This document shows positions 1 to 9,761 of a DNA stretch of 64,000 nucleotides, piece after piece. The DNA lies in the NCBI RefSeq assembly GCF_009296025.1, contig NZ_CP045178.1:5270001-5334000 (forward strand). The letters are read 5' to 3'. The position numbers and the translations under genes were made by a program. The notes beneath the pieces were generated by a model that was not told where the DNA came from, searched no databases, and was given only the letters and a program-made list of their open reading frames with translations. Numbering within the stretch: the first letter of the stretch is position 1; each line of letters opens with the position of its first letter. This DNA is from Streptomyces tsukubensis. GTDB taxonomy: Bacteria > Actinomycetota > Actinomycetes > Streptomycetales > Streptomycetaceae.

Positions 1-126
1 AAGCTGAAGGCGCACGACGAGCAGAACGCCGCGGGCGTCGGCGACCGTGTCCTCCTCATGGAGACCCGGCCGCTGTCCGCGACGAAGCGCTGGCGCATCG
101 TCGAGATCCTAGAGAAGGCCAAGTAA
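1..126 (+). CDS. rpsQ: 30S ribosomal protein S17, C-terminal part (cut by window edge)
   Basis: The reading frame from base 1 to the TAA at 124-126 encodes the last 41 residues of S17, including the family's '[19 protein letters not shown]' stretch. S17 is a primary 16S rRNA binder of the small subunit with an OB fold. The start lies before the window. Position immediately before rplN is the normal spc-operon order, which supports the call. Confidence 0.93.
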   Translation, partial: KLKAHDEQNAAGVGDRVLLMETRPLSATKRWRIVEILEKAK

Positions 127-170
127 TTCCTGGGGCTTCTCAGCCCGACAGGACCAGTTCCGCCAGGCTC

Positions 171-197
171 GGCAGGGGACCCCATCGGTCCCCTGCC
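171..197 (+). other. Inverted repeat between rpsQ and rplN
   Basis: An 11-bp perfect stem (GGCAGGGGACC and its complement) encloses a 5-nt loop. There is no T tract, so it may be a processing site, attenuator or translation-coupling structure at the S10/spc boundary rather than a simple terminator. Confidence 0.5.
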
Positions 198-226
198 GGG
201 AACCGGCAGACGATCAGGAGATAGAC

Positions 227-595
227 GTGATCCAGCAGGAGTCGCGACTGCGTGTCGCCGACAACACGGGTGCGAAGGAAATCCTCACCATCCGTGTTCT
301 CGGTGGCTCCGGTCGCCGCTACGCGGGTATCGGTGACGTCATCGTCGCCACCGTCAAGGACGCGATCCCCGGTGGCAACGTGAAGAAGGGTGACGTCGTC
401 AAGGCCGTCATCGTTCGCACCGTGAAGGAACGCCGCCGCCAGGACGGCTCGTACATCCGCTTCGACGAGAACGCCGCCGTCATTCTCAAGAACGACGGCG
501 ACCCTCGCGGCACCCGTATCTTCGGCCCCGTGGGCCGTGAGCTGCGCGAGAAGAAGTTCATGAAGATCATCTCGCTCGCGCCGGAGGTGCTGTAA
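227..595 (+). CDS. rplN: 50S ribosomal protein L14
   Basis: 122 residues, the normal bacterial length, starting '[18 protein letters not shown]', which is diagnostic of L14. It binds 23S rRNA at the subunit interface and contacts L19 and 16S helix 14. The GTG start is preceded by a CAGGAG Shine-Dalgarno at 215-220. It heads the spc gene order and is followed after 2 nt by rplX, so translation is probably coupled. Confidence 0.98.
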   Translation: MIQQESRLRVADNTGAKEILTIRVLGGSGRRYAGIGDVIVATVKDAIPGGNVKKGDVVKAVIVRTVKERRRQDGSYIRFDENAAVILKNDGDPRGTRIFGPVGRELREKKFMKIISLAPEVL

Positions 596-597
596 GC

Positions 598-921
598 ATG
601 AAGATCAAGAAGGGCGACCTGGTTCAGGTCATCACCGGTAAGGACAAGGGCAAGCAGGGCAAGGTCATTGCCGCTTTCCCGCGCGACGAGCGTGTCCTGG
701 TCGAGGGTGTCAACCGGGTCAAGAAGCACACGAAGGCCAACCAGCCTGGACAGGCTTCGCAGGCCGGCGGCATCATCACGACCGAGGCGCCGGTCCACGT
801 GAGCAACGTTCAGCTCGTCGTGGAGAAGGACGGCAACAAGGTCGTCACCCGCGTCGGGTTCCGCTTTGACGAGGAAGGCAACAAGATCCGCGTTGCCAAG
901 CGGACCGGTGAGGACATCTGA
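598..921 (+). CDS. rplX: 50S ribosomal protein L24
   Basis: 107 residues with the N-terminal KOW motif ('[20 protein letters not shown]', residues 4-23) typical of L24, an early 23S rRNA assembly initiator near the exit tunnel. ATG lies 2 nt after the rplN stop, and its TGA shares one base with the rplE ATG, showing tight coupling. Confidence 0.98.
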   Translation: MKIKKGDLVQVITGKDKGKQGKVIAAFPRDERVLVEGVNRVKKHTKANQPGQASQAGGIITTEAPVHVSNVQLVVEKDGNKVVTRVGFRFDEEGNKIRVAKRTGEDI

Positions 922-1478
922 TGACGACCACCACTTCTCCGCGCCTCAAGCAGCGGTACCGCGAAGAGATCGTCGGCAAGCTGCGTGACGAGTTCAAGTA
1001 CCAGAACGTCATGCAGGTTCCCGGCCTGACCAAGATCGTGGTCAACATGGGTGTGGGCGACGCCGCCCGCGACTCCAAGCTGATCGAGGGCGCCATCCGC
1101 GACCTCACCACGATCACCGGCCAGAAGCCGGCCGTCACCAAGGCCCGTAAGTCCATCGCGCAGTTCAAGCTGCGTGAGGGCCAGCCGATCGGTGCCCACG
1201 TGACACTGCGTGGCGACCGCATGTGGGAGTTCCTGGACCGCACCCTGTCGCTGGCGCTTCCGCGCATCCGCGACTTCCGCGGCCTGTCCCCCAAGCAGTT
1301 CGACGGCCGTGGCAACTACACCTTCGGTCTCACGGAGCAGGTCATGTTCCACGAGATCGACCAGGACAAGATCGACCGCGTCCGGGGTATGGACATCACC
1401 GTGGTCACCACGGCGACCAATGACGAAGAGGGCCGCTCGCTCCTCCGTCACCTCGGCTTCCCGTTCAAGGAGGCGTGA
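921..1478 (+). CDS. rplE: 50S ribosomal protein L5
   Basis: 185 residues. It contains the L5 hallmarks '[16 protein letters not shown]' and '[21 protein letters not shown]'. L5 binds 5S rRNA and joins the central protuberance to the 50S body. It overlaps rplX by one base and is followed 3 nt later by the S14 gene. Confidence 0.98.
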   Translation: MTTTTSPRLKQRYREEIVGKLRDEFKYQNVMQVPGLTKIVVNMGVGDAARDSKLIEGAIRDLTTITGQKPAVTKARKSIAQFKLREGQPIGAHVTLRGDRMWEFLDRTLSLALPRIRDFRGLSPKQFDGRGNYTFGLTEQVMFHEIDQDKIDRVRGMDITVVTTATNDEEGRSLLRHLGFPFKEA

Positions 1479-1481
1479 GCC

Positions 1482-1667
1482 GTGGCGAAGAAGGCTCTTA
1501 TCGCAAAGTCCGAGCGCAAGCCGAAGTTCGGCGTGCGCGCGTACACCCGCTGCCAGCGCTGTGGGCGTCCGCACTCCGTCTACCGCAAGTTCGGCCTGTG
1601 CCGTGTGTGCCTTCGTGAGATGGCCCACCGCGGCGAGCTGCCGGGCGTGACCAAGAGCTCCTGGTAG
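1482..1667 (+). CDS. rpsZ: 30S ribosomal protein S14 type Z (zinc form)
   Basis: 61 residues, the short zinc-ribbon form of S14, with CxxC pairs CQRC and CRVC. It assembles in the 30S head. From general knowledge, Streptomyces also carries a Cys-free paralogue elsewhere that is induced by zinc starvation; the copy here is the zinc-binding housekeeping form. The start is GTG 3 nt after rplE. A 291-nt gap follows before rpsH. Confidence 0.97.
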   Translation: MAKKALIAKSERKPKFGVRAYTRCQRCGRPHSVYRKFGLCRVCLREMAHRGELPGVTKSSW

Positions 1668-1958
1668 ACCCGGTGGACCGCCGCCCGGCCATCACCCTCA
1701 GGGGTGGTCACCGGGGCCGGCGGACCCTGTCGGAACACACCAGGGCCTCTCGGTAAGCAGCAGGTCGGCGGAGGCCCCTCCTTCCATGGCTTAGGCTAGG
1801 AGGGTTGGGCGTCCGCCGCCCTGGACCACTGGCGGGCTCCGCCCGCAGTCAGACGCTTACTACGCCGTAGGTCCCCGCGCCGCACCCGTCCCGTCACGGA
1901 TCGGGGAGAGGGATGGCGCACATAGGAAACCACGGCGAGAAAGGCCTAAGGCCAATTC
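1668..1958 (+). other. Non-coding leader between rpsZ and rpsH
   Basis: No credible ORF is present. Around 1685-1730 CCGGCC/GGCCGG and CACCC/GGGTG arms can pair. A purine-rich segment (AGGCCTAAGG) precedes the rpsH ATG. The gap divides the spc genes into two sub-operons and probably holds a promoter or regulatory leader, but I could not identify a convincing -35/-10 pair. Confidence 0.4.
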
Positions 1959-2357
1959 ATGACCATGACTGATCCGATCGCAGACATGCTTACTCGTCTG
2001 CGTAACGCCAATTCGGCGTACCACGACTCCGTGGTGATGCCGCACAGCAAGATCAAGTCGCACATCGCCGAGATCCTCCAGCAGGAGGGTTTCATCACGG
2101 GTTGGAAGACCGAGGACGCCGAGGTCGGCAAGAACCTCACCCTCGAACTCAAGTACGGCCCGAACCGCGAGCGCTCCATTGCGGGCATCAAGCGGATCTC
2201 CAAGCCCGGTCTCCGGGTTTACGCGAAGTCCACCAACCTGCCGAAGGTGCTCGGCGGCCTGGGCGTGGCGGTCATCTCCACGTCGCACGGGCTCCTCACC
2301 GGTCAGCAGGCCAGCAAGAAGGGCGTGGGTGGGGAAGTCCTCGCCTACGTCTGGTAG
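1959..2357 (+). CDS. rpsH: 30S ribosomal protein S8
   Basis: 132 residues beginning '[18 protein letters not shown]', the S8 signature. S8 binds helix 21 of 16S rRNA and in other bacteria is the translational repressor of the spc operon. A second ATG two codons later (MTDPIADML) is an alternative start. rplF follows after 21 nt. Confidence 0.98.
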   Translation: MTMTDPIADMLTRLRNANSAYHDSVVMPHSKIKSHIAEILQQEGFITGWKTEDAEVGKNLTLELKYGPNRERSIAGIKRISKPGLRVYAKSTNLPKVLGGLGVAVISTSHGLLTGQQASKKGVGGEVLAYVW

Positions 2358-2378
2358 TCGGGAACGGAGGAATAGCCA

Positions 2379-2918
2379 ATGTCGCGAATCGGCAAGCTCC
2401 CCATCACGGTTCCCGCCGGCGTGGACGTCACTCTCGATGGCCGTACGGTCGCGGTGAAGGGCCCCAAGGGTTCTCTCTCCCACACCGTTGTCGCGCCGAT
2501 CGACATCGCTAAGGGCGAGGACGGCACCCTCTCGGTGACGCGCCCCAACGACGAGCGTCAGAACAGGGCCCTGCACGGCCTGTCCCGCACGCTGGTGGCG
2601 AACATGATCACCGGTGTGACCGAGGGATACGTCAAGAAGCTCGAAATCAGCGGTGTCGGTTACCGCGTCCTCGCGAAGGGCTCCAACCTGGAGTTCTCGC
2701 TGGGCTACAGCCACCCGATCCTGATCGAGGCCCCCGAGGGCATCACCTTCAAGGTGGAGTCCGCGACCCGTTTCTCGGTCGAGGGCATCGACAAGCAGCA
2801 GGTCGGTGAGGTTGCGGCCAACATCCGCAAGCTGCGCAAGCCCGACCCGTACAAGGCCAAGGGTGTCAAGTACGAGGGCGAAGTCATCCGCCGCAAGGTC
2901 GGAAAGGCGGGTAAGTAA
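2379..2918 (+). CDS. rplF: 50S ribosomal protein L6
   Basis: 179 residues starting '[17 protein letters not shown]', with the duplicated L6 fold and the C-terminal '[21 protein letters not shown]' block, which contacts the sarcin-ricin region of 23S rRNA. The ribosome binding site GGAGGAA lies just upstream of the ATG. rplR starts 3 nt after the stop. Confidence 0.98.
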   Translation: MSRIGKLPITVPAGVDVTLDGRTVAVKGPKGSLSHTVVAPIDIAKGEDGTLSVTRPNDERQNRALHGLSRTLVANMITGVTEGYVKKLEISGVGYRVLAKGSNLEFSLGYSHPILIEAPEGITFKVESATRFSVEGIDKQQVGEVAANIRKLRKPDPYKAKGVKYEGEVIRRKVGKAGK

Positions 2919-2921
2919 GCC

Positions 2922-3305
2922 ATGGCATACGGTGTGAAGATCGCGAAGGGCAAGGCCTACAAGGCCGCTGCCATCAAGCGCCGTCACATCCGCGTCCGCA
3001 AGAAGGTGTCGGGCACTGTAGAGCGCCCCCGCCTCGTCGTGACGCGTTCCAACCGCCACATGGTCGCCCAGGTGATCGACGACGTTCAGGGACACACCCT
3101 CGCGTCGGCGTCCACTCTGGACACGTCCATCCGCGGTGGCGAAGGTGACAAGAGCGCTCAGGCTCAGCGGGTCGGCGCGTTGGTCGCCGAACGTGCCAAG
3201 GCCGCGGGCGTCGAGACGGTCGTGTTCGACCGCGGTGGCAACAAGTACGCCGGGCGTATCGCTGCCCTGGCCGACGCCGCCCGCGAGGCTGGGCTCAAGT
3301 TCTGA
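2922..3305 (+). CDS. rplR: 50S ribosomal protein L18
   Basis: 127 residues, basic N-terminus and the L18 core ('[18 protein letters not shown]', '[26 protein letters not shown]'). L18 binds 5S rRNA together with L5. The order L6-L18-S5 is the conserved spc order. Confidence 0.98.
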   Translation: MAYGVKIAKGKAYKAAAIKRRHIRVRKKVSGTVERPRLVVTRSNRHMVAQVIDDVQGHTLASASTLDTSIRGGEGDKSAQAQRVGALVAERAKAAGVETVVFDRGGNKYAGRIAALADAAREAGLKF

Positions 3306-3346
3306 GTCCCGTTCGTAGCTAGCGGAAAAAGAGAGAGGTAAATCCA

Positions 3347-3952
3347 ATGGCTGGACCCCAGCGCCGCGGAAGCGGTGCCGGTGGCGGCGAGCGGCGGGAC
3401 CGGAAGGGCCGTGACGGCGGAGCTTCTGCCGCCGAGAAGACCGCGTACGTTGAGCGCGTCGTCGCGATCAACCGCGTCGCCAAGGTTGTGAAGGGTGGTC
3501 GTCGCTTCAGCTTCACCGCGCTGGTCGTGGTGGGCGATGCCGACGGCACCGTCGGAGTCGGTTACGGCAAGGCCAAGGAGGTGCCGGCCGCCATCGCCAA
3601 GGGTGTTGAGGAGGCCAAGAAGCACTTCTTCAAGGTCCCCCGTATCCAGGGCACCATCCCTCACCCCATCCAGGGTGAGAAGGCCGCGGGCGTCGTCCTG
3701 CTCAAGCCGGCGTCCCCCGGTACCGGCGTTATCGCCGGTGGCCCGGTGCGCGCCGTGCTGGAGTGCGCGGGCGTTCACGACATCCTGTCGAAGTCCCTGG
3801 GCTCCGACAACGCGATCAACATCGTGCACGCGACGGTGGCGGCCCTCCGCGGTCTCCAGCGCCCCGAGGAGATCGCGGCCCGCCGCGGTCTGCCCCTTGA
3901 GGACGTCGCTCCCGCGGCGCTGCTGCGTGCGCGTGCCGGGGCGGGTGCGTAA
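3347..3952 (+). CDS. rpsE: 30S ribosomal protein S5
   Basis: 201 residues. An actinobacterial Gly/Arg-rich N-terminal extension of about 30 residues precedes the double-stranded RNA-binding fold and C-terminal domain ('[20 protein letters not shown]', '[22 protein letters not shown]'). S5 supports decoding accuracy and lies in the spectinomycin site region. An AGAGAGG ribosome binding site precedes the ATG. It overlaps rpmD by one base. Confidence 0.97.
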   Translation: MAGPQRRGSGAGGGERRDRKGRDGGASAAEKTAYVERVVAINRVAKVVKGGRRFSFTALVVVGDADGTVGVGYGKAKEVPAAIAKGVEEAKKHFFKVPRIQGTIPHPIQGEKAAGVVLLKPASPGTGVIAGGPVRAVLECAGVHDILSKSLGSDNAINIVHATVAALRGLQRPEEIAARRGLPLEDVAPAALLRARAGAGA

Positions 3953-4134
3953 TGGCTCGCCTCAAGATCACGCAGACTAAGTCGTACATCGGCAGTAAGC
4001 AGAACCACCGCGACACCCTGCGTTCGCTCGGGCTCAAGCGCCTGAACGACACGGTTGTCAAGGAGGACCGCCCCGAGTTCCGCGGCATGGTGCAGACCGT
4101 CCGCCACCTCGTGACGGTCGAGGAGGTCGACTGA
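3952..4134 (+). CDS. rpmD: 50S ribosomal protein L30
   Basis: 60 residues, normal for bacterial L30, with the '[25 protein letters not shown]' N-terminal region. The ATG overlaps the rpsE stop by one base and rplO starts one base after its own stop, giving a compact S5-L30-L15 unit. Confidence 0.97.
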   Translation: MARLKITQTKSYIGSKQNHRDTLRSLGLKRLNDTVVKEDRPEFRGMVQTVRHLVTVEEVD

Positions 4135-4135
4135 C

Positions 4136-4591
4136 ATGGGTGAGCAGAACCCGCTGAAGGTCCACAACCTCCGGCCCGCCCCCGGCGCCAAGACCGCGAA
4201 GACCCGTGTGGGCCGTGGTGAGGCGTCGAAGGGTAAGACCGCTGGGCGTGGTACCAAGGGCACGAAGGCCCGTTACCAGGTTCCGGAGCGCTTCGAGGGC
4301 GGGCAGATGCCCCTCCACATGCGCCTCCCGAAGCTCAAGGGCTTCAAGAACCCGTTCAAGACCGAGTTCCAGGTCGTGAACCTCGACAAGCTGGCCGACC
4401 TGTACCCCGAGGGTGGCGAGGTCACCGTTGAGGGCCTGGTCGCCAAGGGTGCGGTTCGCAAGAACAGCCTTGTCAAGGTCCTCGGCCAGGGCGAGGTCTC
4501 CGTGGCGCTGACGGTGAAGGTCGACAAGATCTCCGCCTCCGCCAAGGAAAAGATCGCCGCCGCCGGCGGCTCTGTCACCGAGCTCGTCTGA
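4136..4591 (+). CDS. rplO: 50S ribosomal protein L15
   Basis: 151 residues. The Gly/Lys/Arg-rich N-terminus ('[21 protein letters not shown]') and the '[20 protein letters not shown]' motif identify L15, a late assembly protein near the peptidyl-transferase region. A strong hairpin follows directly, so it probably ends the upstream spc transcript before secY. Confidence 0.98.
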   Translation: MGEQNPLKVHNLRPAPGAKTAKTRVGRGEASKGKTAGRGTKGTKARYQVPERFEGGQMPLHMRLPKLKGFKNPFKTEFQVVNLDKLADLYPEGGEVTVEGLVAKGAVRKNSLVKVLGQGEVSVALTVKVDKISASAKEKIAAAGGSVTELV

Positions 4592-4610
4592 GCTTGCTGA
4601 CGTGAACATC

Positions 4611-4650
4611 CCAACCGGGGATGCCCCACAAAAGGGGTATCCCCGGTTGG
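4611..4650 (+). terminator. Strong stem-loop after rplO
   Basis: CCAACCGGGGAT pairs perfectly with ATCCCCGGTTGG, with a further CCCC/GGGG inner pairing around an ACAAAA loop. It lies 20 nt after the rplO stop. No U-run follows, as is common in Streptomyces. It could be a terminator or an attenuator separating ribosomal genes from secY. Confidence 0.7.
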
Positions 4651-4868
4651 TCGTTCCACGGGGAGCGCCGTCGCCGGTAAGGTGGCGTGCACTGTTACGC
4701 CCGTGTGGTCTGTGTTGTTCGCAGTCCATGTGGTGAGGTGACTGAGGCGCGGTCGGCCATGCGGCCTTCCGTGCGCGTCAGTTGTCGTAAGTCCAGTACC
4801 CGTCAGTATCCGTCGAACCTCTAGACCGTCACCTCTGACGCAGTAGCGCGGGGGTCGCAGGAGGCACC

Positions 4869-6182
4869 GTGCTCACCGCGTTCGCCCGGGCGTTCAAGAC
4901 ACCCGACCTGCGCAAGAAGCTGCTCTTCACGCTCGGCATGATCGTGCTGTATCGCATCGGCGCGCATGTCCCGGTTCCTGGCGTCAGCTATAAGAACGTC
5001 CAGATCTGTATGGAGCAGGCCAACTCCAACTCGGGGCTCTTCGGTCTGGTGAACATGTTCAGCGGTGGTGCGCTGCTCCAGATCACCGTCTTCGCGCTGG
5101 GCATCATGCCGTACATCACGGCGAGCATCATCCTTCAACTTCTCACCGTCGTGATCCCACGACTTGAGGCCCTGAAGAAGGAGGGCCAGTCAGGCACGGC
5201 GAAGATCACGCAGTACACGCGTTATCTGACCGTCGCCCTCGCCATCCTCCAGGGCACGGGTCTGGTCGCCACCGCCCGTAGCGGCGCCCTCTTCCAGGGC
5301 TGCCCCTCGGCCAGCGAGATCGTCCCCGACCAGTCGATCTTCATCACCGTCACCATGGTCATCACGATGACGGCCGGTACGGCCGCCGTGATGTGGCTCG
5401 GTGAGATGATCACCGACAAGGGCATCGGCAACGGTATGTCGATCCTGATGTTCATCTCGATCGCCGCCAGCTTCCCCTCCGCCCTCTGGGCCATCAAGAA
5501 GCAGGGTTCGCTGGCCGACGGCTGGATCGAGTTCGGCACAGTGATCCTGGTCGGCTTCGTGATGGTGGGACTCGTCGTCTTCGTCGAGCAGGCCCAGCGC
5601 CGGATCCCCGTGCAGTACGCGAAGCGCATGATCGGCCGCAGGTCCTACGGCGGAACGTCGACCTACATTCCGCTGAAGGTCAACCAGGCCGGCGTCATCC
5701 CGGTCATCTTCGCCTCCTCGTTGCTGTACATCCCCGCGCTCGTGGCGCAGTTCGCCGGCGGGAACTCCAGCTGGAAGCAGTGGATCGACGACAACCTCAC
5801 CAAGGGCGATCACCCGATCTATCTGACGCTCTACTTCCTTCTCATCGTTTTCTTCGCCTTCTTCTACGTGGCCATCTCCTTCAACCCCGAAGAAGTGGCC
5901 GACAACATGAAGAAGTATGGTGGCTTCATCCCGGGCATCCGGGCTGGCCGACCGACCGCTGAGTATCTGAGTTACGTACTCAACCGGATCACCTGGCCGG
6001 GCTCGCTGTACTTGGGCCTGATCGCTCTTGTCCCGACGATGGCGTTGGTGGGCTTCGGAGCGGGCTCCAACTTCCCCTTCGGCGGAACAAGCATCCTGAT
6101 CATCGTGGGTGTGGGTCTGGAGACTGTGAAGCAGATCGAGAGTCAGCTCCAGCAGCGCAACTACGAAGGGTTCCTCCGCTGA
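4869..6182 (+). CDS. secY: Protein translocase subunit SecY
   Basis: 437 residues with ten predicted membrane segments, the channel of the Sec translocon. Family motifs include 'LRKKLLFTLGMIVLYRIGAHVPVPGV' near the N-terminus, the plug-region sequence 'GLFGLVNMFSGGALLQ', and the cytosolic loop 'RRIPVQYAKR'. The start is GTG with GCAGGAGG upstream. The last base of the stop is shared with the adk ATG region (the genes meet at 6182), so secY and adk are co-translated, the classical arrangement. Confidence 0.98.
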   Translation: MLTAFARAFKTPDLRKKLLFTLGMIVLYRIGAHVPVPGVSYKNVQICMEQANSNSGLFGLVNMFSGGALLQITVFALGIMPYITASIILQLLTVVIPRLEALKKEGQSGTAKITQYTRYLTVALAILQGTGLVATARSGALFQGCPSASEIVPDQSIFITVTMVITMTAGTAAVMWLGEMITDKGIGNGMSILMFISIAASFPSALWAIKKQGSLADGWIEFGTVILVGFVMVGLVVFVEQAQRRIPVQYAKRMIGRRSYGGTSTYIPLKVNQAGVIPVIFASSLLYIPALVAQFAGGNSSWKQWIDDNLTKGDHPIYLTLYFLLIVFFAFFYVAISFNPEEVADNMKKYGGFIPGIRAGRPTAEYLSYVLNRITWPGSLYLGLIALVPTMALVGFGAGSNFPFGGTSILIIVGVGLETVKQIESQLQQRNYEGFLR

Positions 6183-6838
6183 TGCGTATCGTCCTCGTCG
6201 GGCCGCCCGGTGCGGGCAAGGGAACGCAGGCCGCGTTCCTCGCCAAGAAGCTGTCGATCCCGCACATCTCCACGGGCGACCTCTTCCGCGCCAACATCAG
6301 CCAGGGCACAGACCTCGGCAAGCAGGCGAAGTCCTACATGGACGCCGGGAACCTCGTGCCCGACGAGGTCACGATCGCGATGGCCAAGGACCGCATGGCG
6401 CAGCAGGACGCCGTGAACGGTTTCCTGCTCGACGGGTTCCCGCGGAACGTGTCGCAGGCCGAGGCCCTGGACCTGGCGCTCAAGGCGGACGACGTCTCGC
6501 TCGACGCGGTCCTCGACCTGGAGGTCCCCGAGGGCGAGGTGGTCAAGCGCATCGCGGGCCGTCGCACCTGTCGCAACGACTCCAGCCACGTCTTCCACGT
6601 GACGTACAGCCCGCCGAAGAAGGAGGGCGTCTGTGACGTCTGCGGCGGTGAGCTGTACCAGCGTGAGGACGACAGTGAGGCGACAGTCCGCAACCGGCTG
6701 AACGTCTACCACACGCAGACCGAGCCGATCATCGACCACTACAGGGCGCAGGACCTGGTCGTGACGATCTCGGCGCTCGGCAAGGTCGAGGAAGTCACCG
6801 AGCGCGCGCTGGCCGCCCTCAAGGACAAGCAGAAGTAG
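6182..6838 (+). CDS. adk: Adenylate kinase
   Basis: 218 residues. Catalyses ATP + AMP to 2 ADP. P-loop GPPGAGKGT at 7-15, NMP-binding region, 'DGFPRN' at 84-89, and a long LID domain. The LID carries C130, H136, C151 and C154, consistent with the actinobacterial zinc-type lid in which His replaces one of the usual four Cys; that ligand assignment is inference. Directly coupled to secY. Confidence 0.97.
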   Translation: MRIVLVGPPGAGKGTQAAFLAKKLSIPHISTGDLFRANISQGTDLGKQAKSYMDAGNLVPDEVTIAMAKDRMAQQDAVNGFLLDGFPRNVSQAEALDLALKADDVSLDAVLDLEVPEGEVVKRIAGRRTCRNDSSHVFHVTYSPPKKEGVCDVCGGELYQREDDSEATVRNRLNVYHTQTEPIIDHYRAQDLVVTISALGKVEEVTERALAALKDKQK

Positions 6839-6913
6839 GCCCCCGGCGGGGCTCGGCCCTGTCAGGGCGGGGCCGGGGACTGTGGCCGCGGCGCCGGTGT
6901 CGGCGCCGCGGCC
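6839..6913 (+). terminator. Two consecutive GC hairpins after adk
   Basis: The first hairpin (about 6839-6878) pairs CCCCGGC with GCCGGGG-type arms. The second (6884-6913) is a perfect 12-bp stem, GGCCGCGGCGCC with its complement around a 6-nt loop. They end the secY-adk unit or attenuate transcription into map. Confidence 0.55.
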
Positions 6914-7066
6914 GTAGTGTTGTGGTACGGGGCCACCGGGCTACCGGGCTCTGTGGCACCGAGTGTGTCGTGGTGCCTCAGGTGTTGTTGTACGGAGTGT
7001 TGTTGTACGGGCCCGCCTCGTGCGGTGCGGACGTGCAGGGAACGCGGAAGACGGAGAGCGGGACCC

Positions 7067-7903
7067 ATGGTGGAGATCAAGAACCCCGAGCAGATCGCGA
7101 AAATGCGGGCAGCGGGGCTGGTCGTCGCGGCCATCCATGAGGCGACCCGGGAGGCGGCCGTCCCCGGTGCCACCACCAAGGACCTCGACATGGTGGCGCG
7201 CAAGGTACTCGCCGACCACGGTGCCAAGCCGAACTTCCTCGGCTACGGCGGCTTCCCCGCGACCATCTGCACGTCGGTCAACGACGTGGTGGTGCACGGC
7301 ATCCCCGACGAGAAGACCGTCCTGAGGGACGGTGACATCATCTCCATCGACTGCGGCGCGATCATCGAGGGCTGGCACGGCGACGCGGCCTACACCGCTT
7401 TCGTCGGCACCGGTCACGCACCGGAGCTGGTCGAGCTCTCCCGGGTCACCGAGGAGTCGATGTGGGCCGGGATCGCGGCCATGAAGCAGGGCAACCGGCT
7501 GGTCGACATCTCGCGGGCCATCGAGACGTACATCCGCAGGCAGCCGAAGCCCGGCGGCGGCAAGTACGGGATCATCGAGGACTACGGCGGGCACGGCATC
7601 GGCACCGCCATGCACATGGATCCGCATCTGCTGAACTACGTCGAGCGGGGGCGCGGCAAGGGCCCGAAGCTGGTGCCCGGCTTCTGCCTGGCCATCGAGC
7701 CGATGGTGAGCCTCGGCACAGCACGTACCCGGGTGCTTGAGGACGACTGGACGGTGGAGACCACCGACGGCTCGTGGTCCTCGCACTGGGAGCACTCCAT
7801 CGCGCTCACCGAGGCCGGTCCGTTGGTGCTCACCTCGCCCGACGGCGGGCGGGCCAAGCTCGCCGAGATGGGGATCACCGCCGCCCCCGACCCGCTGGCC
7901 TGA
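7067..7903 (+). CDS. map: Methionine aminopeptidase type I
   Basis: 278 residues from the ATG at 7067 ('MVEIKNPEQIAKMRAAG'), preceded by GGAG at 7053-7056. The frame is open further upstream to 6917, but that part is Cys/Arg-rich and unlike the family. Removes the initiator Met from nascent proteins. Metal ligands are visible in 'SIDCGAIIEGWHGDAAYT' (two Asp), 'GGHGIG' (His), 'AIEPM' (Glu) and 'WEHSIALTE' (Glu). Position between adk and infA is conserved in actinobacteria. Confidence 0.96.
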   Translation: MVEIKNPEQIAKMRAAGLVVAAIHEATREAAVPGATTKDLDMVARKVLADHGAKPNFLGYGGFPATICTSVNDVVVHGIPDEKTVLRDGDIISIDCGAIIEGWHGDAAYTAFVGTGHAPELVELSRVTEESMWAGIAAMKQGNRLVDISRAIETYIRRQPKPGGGKYGIIEDYGGHGIGTAMHMDPHLLNYVERGRGKGPKLVPGFCLAIEPMVSLGTARTRVLEDDWTVETTDGSWSSHWEHSIALTEAGPLVLTSPDGGRAKLAEMGITAAPDPLA

Positions 7904-8030
7904 CCTGCGGTTCCTCTGTCGTGCCCGTGGCGGGCGCCGGTCCTGTGCCGGCGTCCGCCACTCTCGGTTGTCGCTGTGCGCGGTGCGGTGGGCGGATTAA
8001 AAACAGCGCGATACGGGCATCCTTCCTCGA

Positions 8031-8060
8031 TTCGTCTTTCCGGGGGCCCTGACGTAGACT
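8031..8060 (+). promoter_or_regulatory. Candidate infA promoter
   Basis: TAGACT at 8055-8060 is a good -10 hexamer, 18 nt after a weak TTCGTC -35 at 8031-8036. Transcription would start about 85 nt before infA. Sequence match only. Confidence 0.35.
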
Positions 8061-8152
8061 GACTCGTCGGCTCTCGTGCATCGGCATGCCTGCATTCGCA
8101 GGTGGTACGGGACACGGGGGCCGATCAAGGTAGTCGATTCGAAGGGCGAAGC

Positions 8153-8374
8153 GTGGCCAAGAAGCAAGGTGCCATCGAGATCGAGGGCACTGTCGTCGAG
8201 TCTCTTCCGAACGCCATGTTCAAGGTCGAGCTCCAGAACGGCCACCAGGTTCTGGCACACATCAGCGGCAAGATGCGTATGCACTACATCCGTATCCTCC
8301 CTGACGACCGGGTCGTGGTGGAGCTGTCTCCGTACGACCTGACGCGTGGCCGGATCGTCTACCGGTACAAGTAG
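8153..8374 (+). CDS. infA: Translation initiation factor IF-1
   Basis: 73 residues from GTG 8153 ('[40 protein letters not shown]' pattern), the exact usual length and a single OB-fold S1 domain. It occupies the ribosomal A site during initiation. The frame extends upstream to 8102, but the GTG start matches IF-1 and has GAAGGG a few bases before it. rpmJ follows 59 nt downstream. Confidence 0.97.
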   Translation: MAKKQGAIEIEGTVVESLPNAMFKVELQNGHQVLAHISGKMRMHYIRILPDDRVVVELSPYDLTRGRIVYRYK

Positions 8375-8433
8375 ATCTCGCCTCCACCCCGCTCCCGTGG
8401 GGTGAGGGCACTGACCCGGAGAGCCTCACACCC

Positions 8434-8547
8434 ATGAAGGTCAAGCCGAGCGTCAAGAAGATCTGCGACAAGTGCAGGGTGATCCGCCGTCACGGCCGGG
8501 TCATGATCATCTGCGACAACCCGCGCCACAAGCAGCGCCAGGGCTGA
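8434..8547 (+). CDS. rpmJ: 50S ribosomal protein L36 (zinc form)
   Basis: 37 residues, ATG to TGA: begins [14 protein letters not shown] and ends NPRHKQRQG. The zinc ligands C11, C14, C27 and H32 are intact, so this is the zinc-binding version. The gene lies in the conserved infA-rpmJ-rpsM-rpsK-rpoA order. Confidence 0.97.
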   Translation: MKVKPSVKKICDKCRVIRRHGRVMIICDNPRHKQRQG

Positions 8548-8740
8548 CGCACTACTGCACCGCAGATATTCGCGCGACGCCAACACGTACATACGCAGGA
8601 CCCGTCCCTCTTCAGTGATGGAGGGCGACACCCCCGGTCGGAGGCCGGGGACCCGCGCCGATTCGCTTCTCGTGGAGAAGAGAGTCACCGGCAGGGAGTG
8701 GTTCTGCTGAAGACCTCCGAAACATCAACTGGAGCCATGA

Positions 8741-9121
8741 ATGGCACGCGTTGAAGGCGTTGATCTCCCGCGCGAAAAGCGCGTTGAGGTCGCCCTCACG
8801 TATGTGTTCGGCATCGGCCGGACCCTGTCGAAGCAGACGCTGGCTGCGACCGGCATCGACCCCAACGTCCGCGTCAAGGACCTGAGCGAGGAAGACCTCG
8901 TCCAGATCCGCGAGTACGTGGACGCCAACATCAAGACCGAGGGTGACCTCCGTCGCGAGATCCAGGCCGACATCCGCCGCAAGGTCGAGATCGGCTGCTA
9001 CCAGGGTCTGCGCCACCGTCGTGGTCTGCCCGTCCACGGTCAGCGCACCAGCACCAATGCCCGCACCCGCAAGGGCCCGCGTCGCGCCATCGCCGGTAAG
9101 AAGAAGCCGGGCAAGAAGTAG
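8741..9121 (+). CDS. rpsM: 30S ribosomal protein S13
   Basis: 126 residues beginning '[21 protein letters not shown]', with the basic C-terminal tail that reaches the P-site tRNA and contacts L5 and 5S through inter-subunit bridges. GGAG precedes the ATG by 6 nt. An earlier in-frame ATG is not supported by spacing. Confidence 0.98.
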   Translation: MARVEGVDLPREKRVEVALTYVFGIGRTLSKQTLAATGIDPNVRVKDLSEEDLVQIREYVDANIKTEGDLRREIQADIRRKVEIGCYQGLRHRRGLPVHGQRTSTNARTRKGPRRAIAGKKKPGKK

Positions 9122-9181
9122 TCCTCAGCGGTCGATCGACAGCGAACGCTGCAGGACCGACCACCTCCACGGGAGTAATAC

Positions 9182-9586
9182 ATGCCTCCGAAGGGCCGTC
9201 AGGGCGCTGCCAAGAAGGTGCGCCGCAAGGAAAAGAAGAACGTCGCTCATGGGCACGCCCACATCAAGAGCACGTTCAACAACACGATCGTTTCGATCAC
9301 CGACCCCACGGGCAACGTGATCTCCTGGGCCTCCGCCGGCCACGTCGGCTTCAAGGGCTCGCGCAAGTCGACTCCGTTCGCCGCGCAGATGGCCGCCGAG
9401 TCGGCCGCCCGTCGCGCGCAGGAGCACGGCATGCGCAAGGTGGACGTCTTCGTGAAGGGTCCCGGCTCCGGCCGTGAGACCGCGATCCGCTCGCTCCAGG
9501 CCACCGGCCTTGAGGTCGGTTCGATCCAGGACGTCACGCCGACGCCGCACAACGGCTGCCGTCCCCCCAAGCGCCGCCGCGTCTGA
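9182..9586 (+). CDS. rpsK: 30S ribosomal protein S11
   Basis: 134 residues. '[31 protein letters not shown]' and the C-terminal '[18 protein letters not shown]' are diagnostic for S11, which sits on the 30S platform near the Shine-Dalgarno helix. ACGGGAGTAA precedes the ATG. Confidence 0.98.
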   Translation: MPPKGRQGAAKKVRRKEKKNVAHGHAHIKSTFNNTIVSITDPTGNVISWASAGHVGFKGSRKSTPFAAQMAAESAARRAQEHGMRKVDVFVKGPGSGRETAIRSLQATGLEVGSIQDVTPTPHNGCRPPKRRRV

Positions 9587-9761
9587 TCCGTGGCTCGGGC
9601 CTTCGGGGTCCGACCTGCGGGTTTGAGGCGGGCCGTCTCGTACGGTCCGGCTGCTTGTCTTGAGGATCCGGGCGGTACGGCTCTTATGGGCCGTATCGCC
9701 CGTACCCTTGCAGTACCCGTCGGGCGTCAAATAGTGGTCGCCCACGACTGAAGGAATGCAC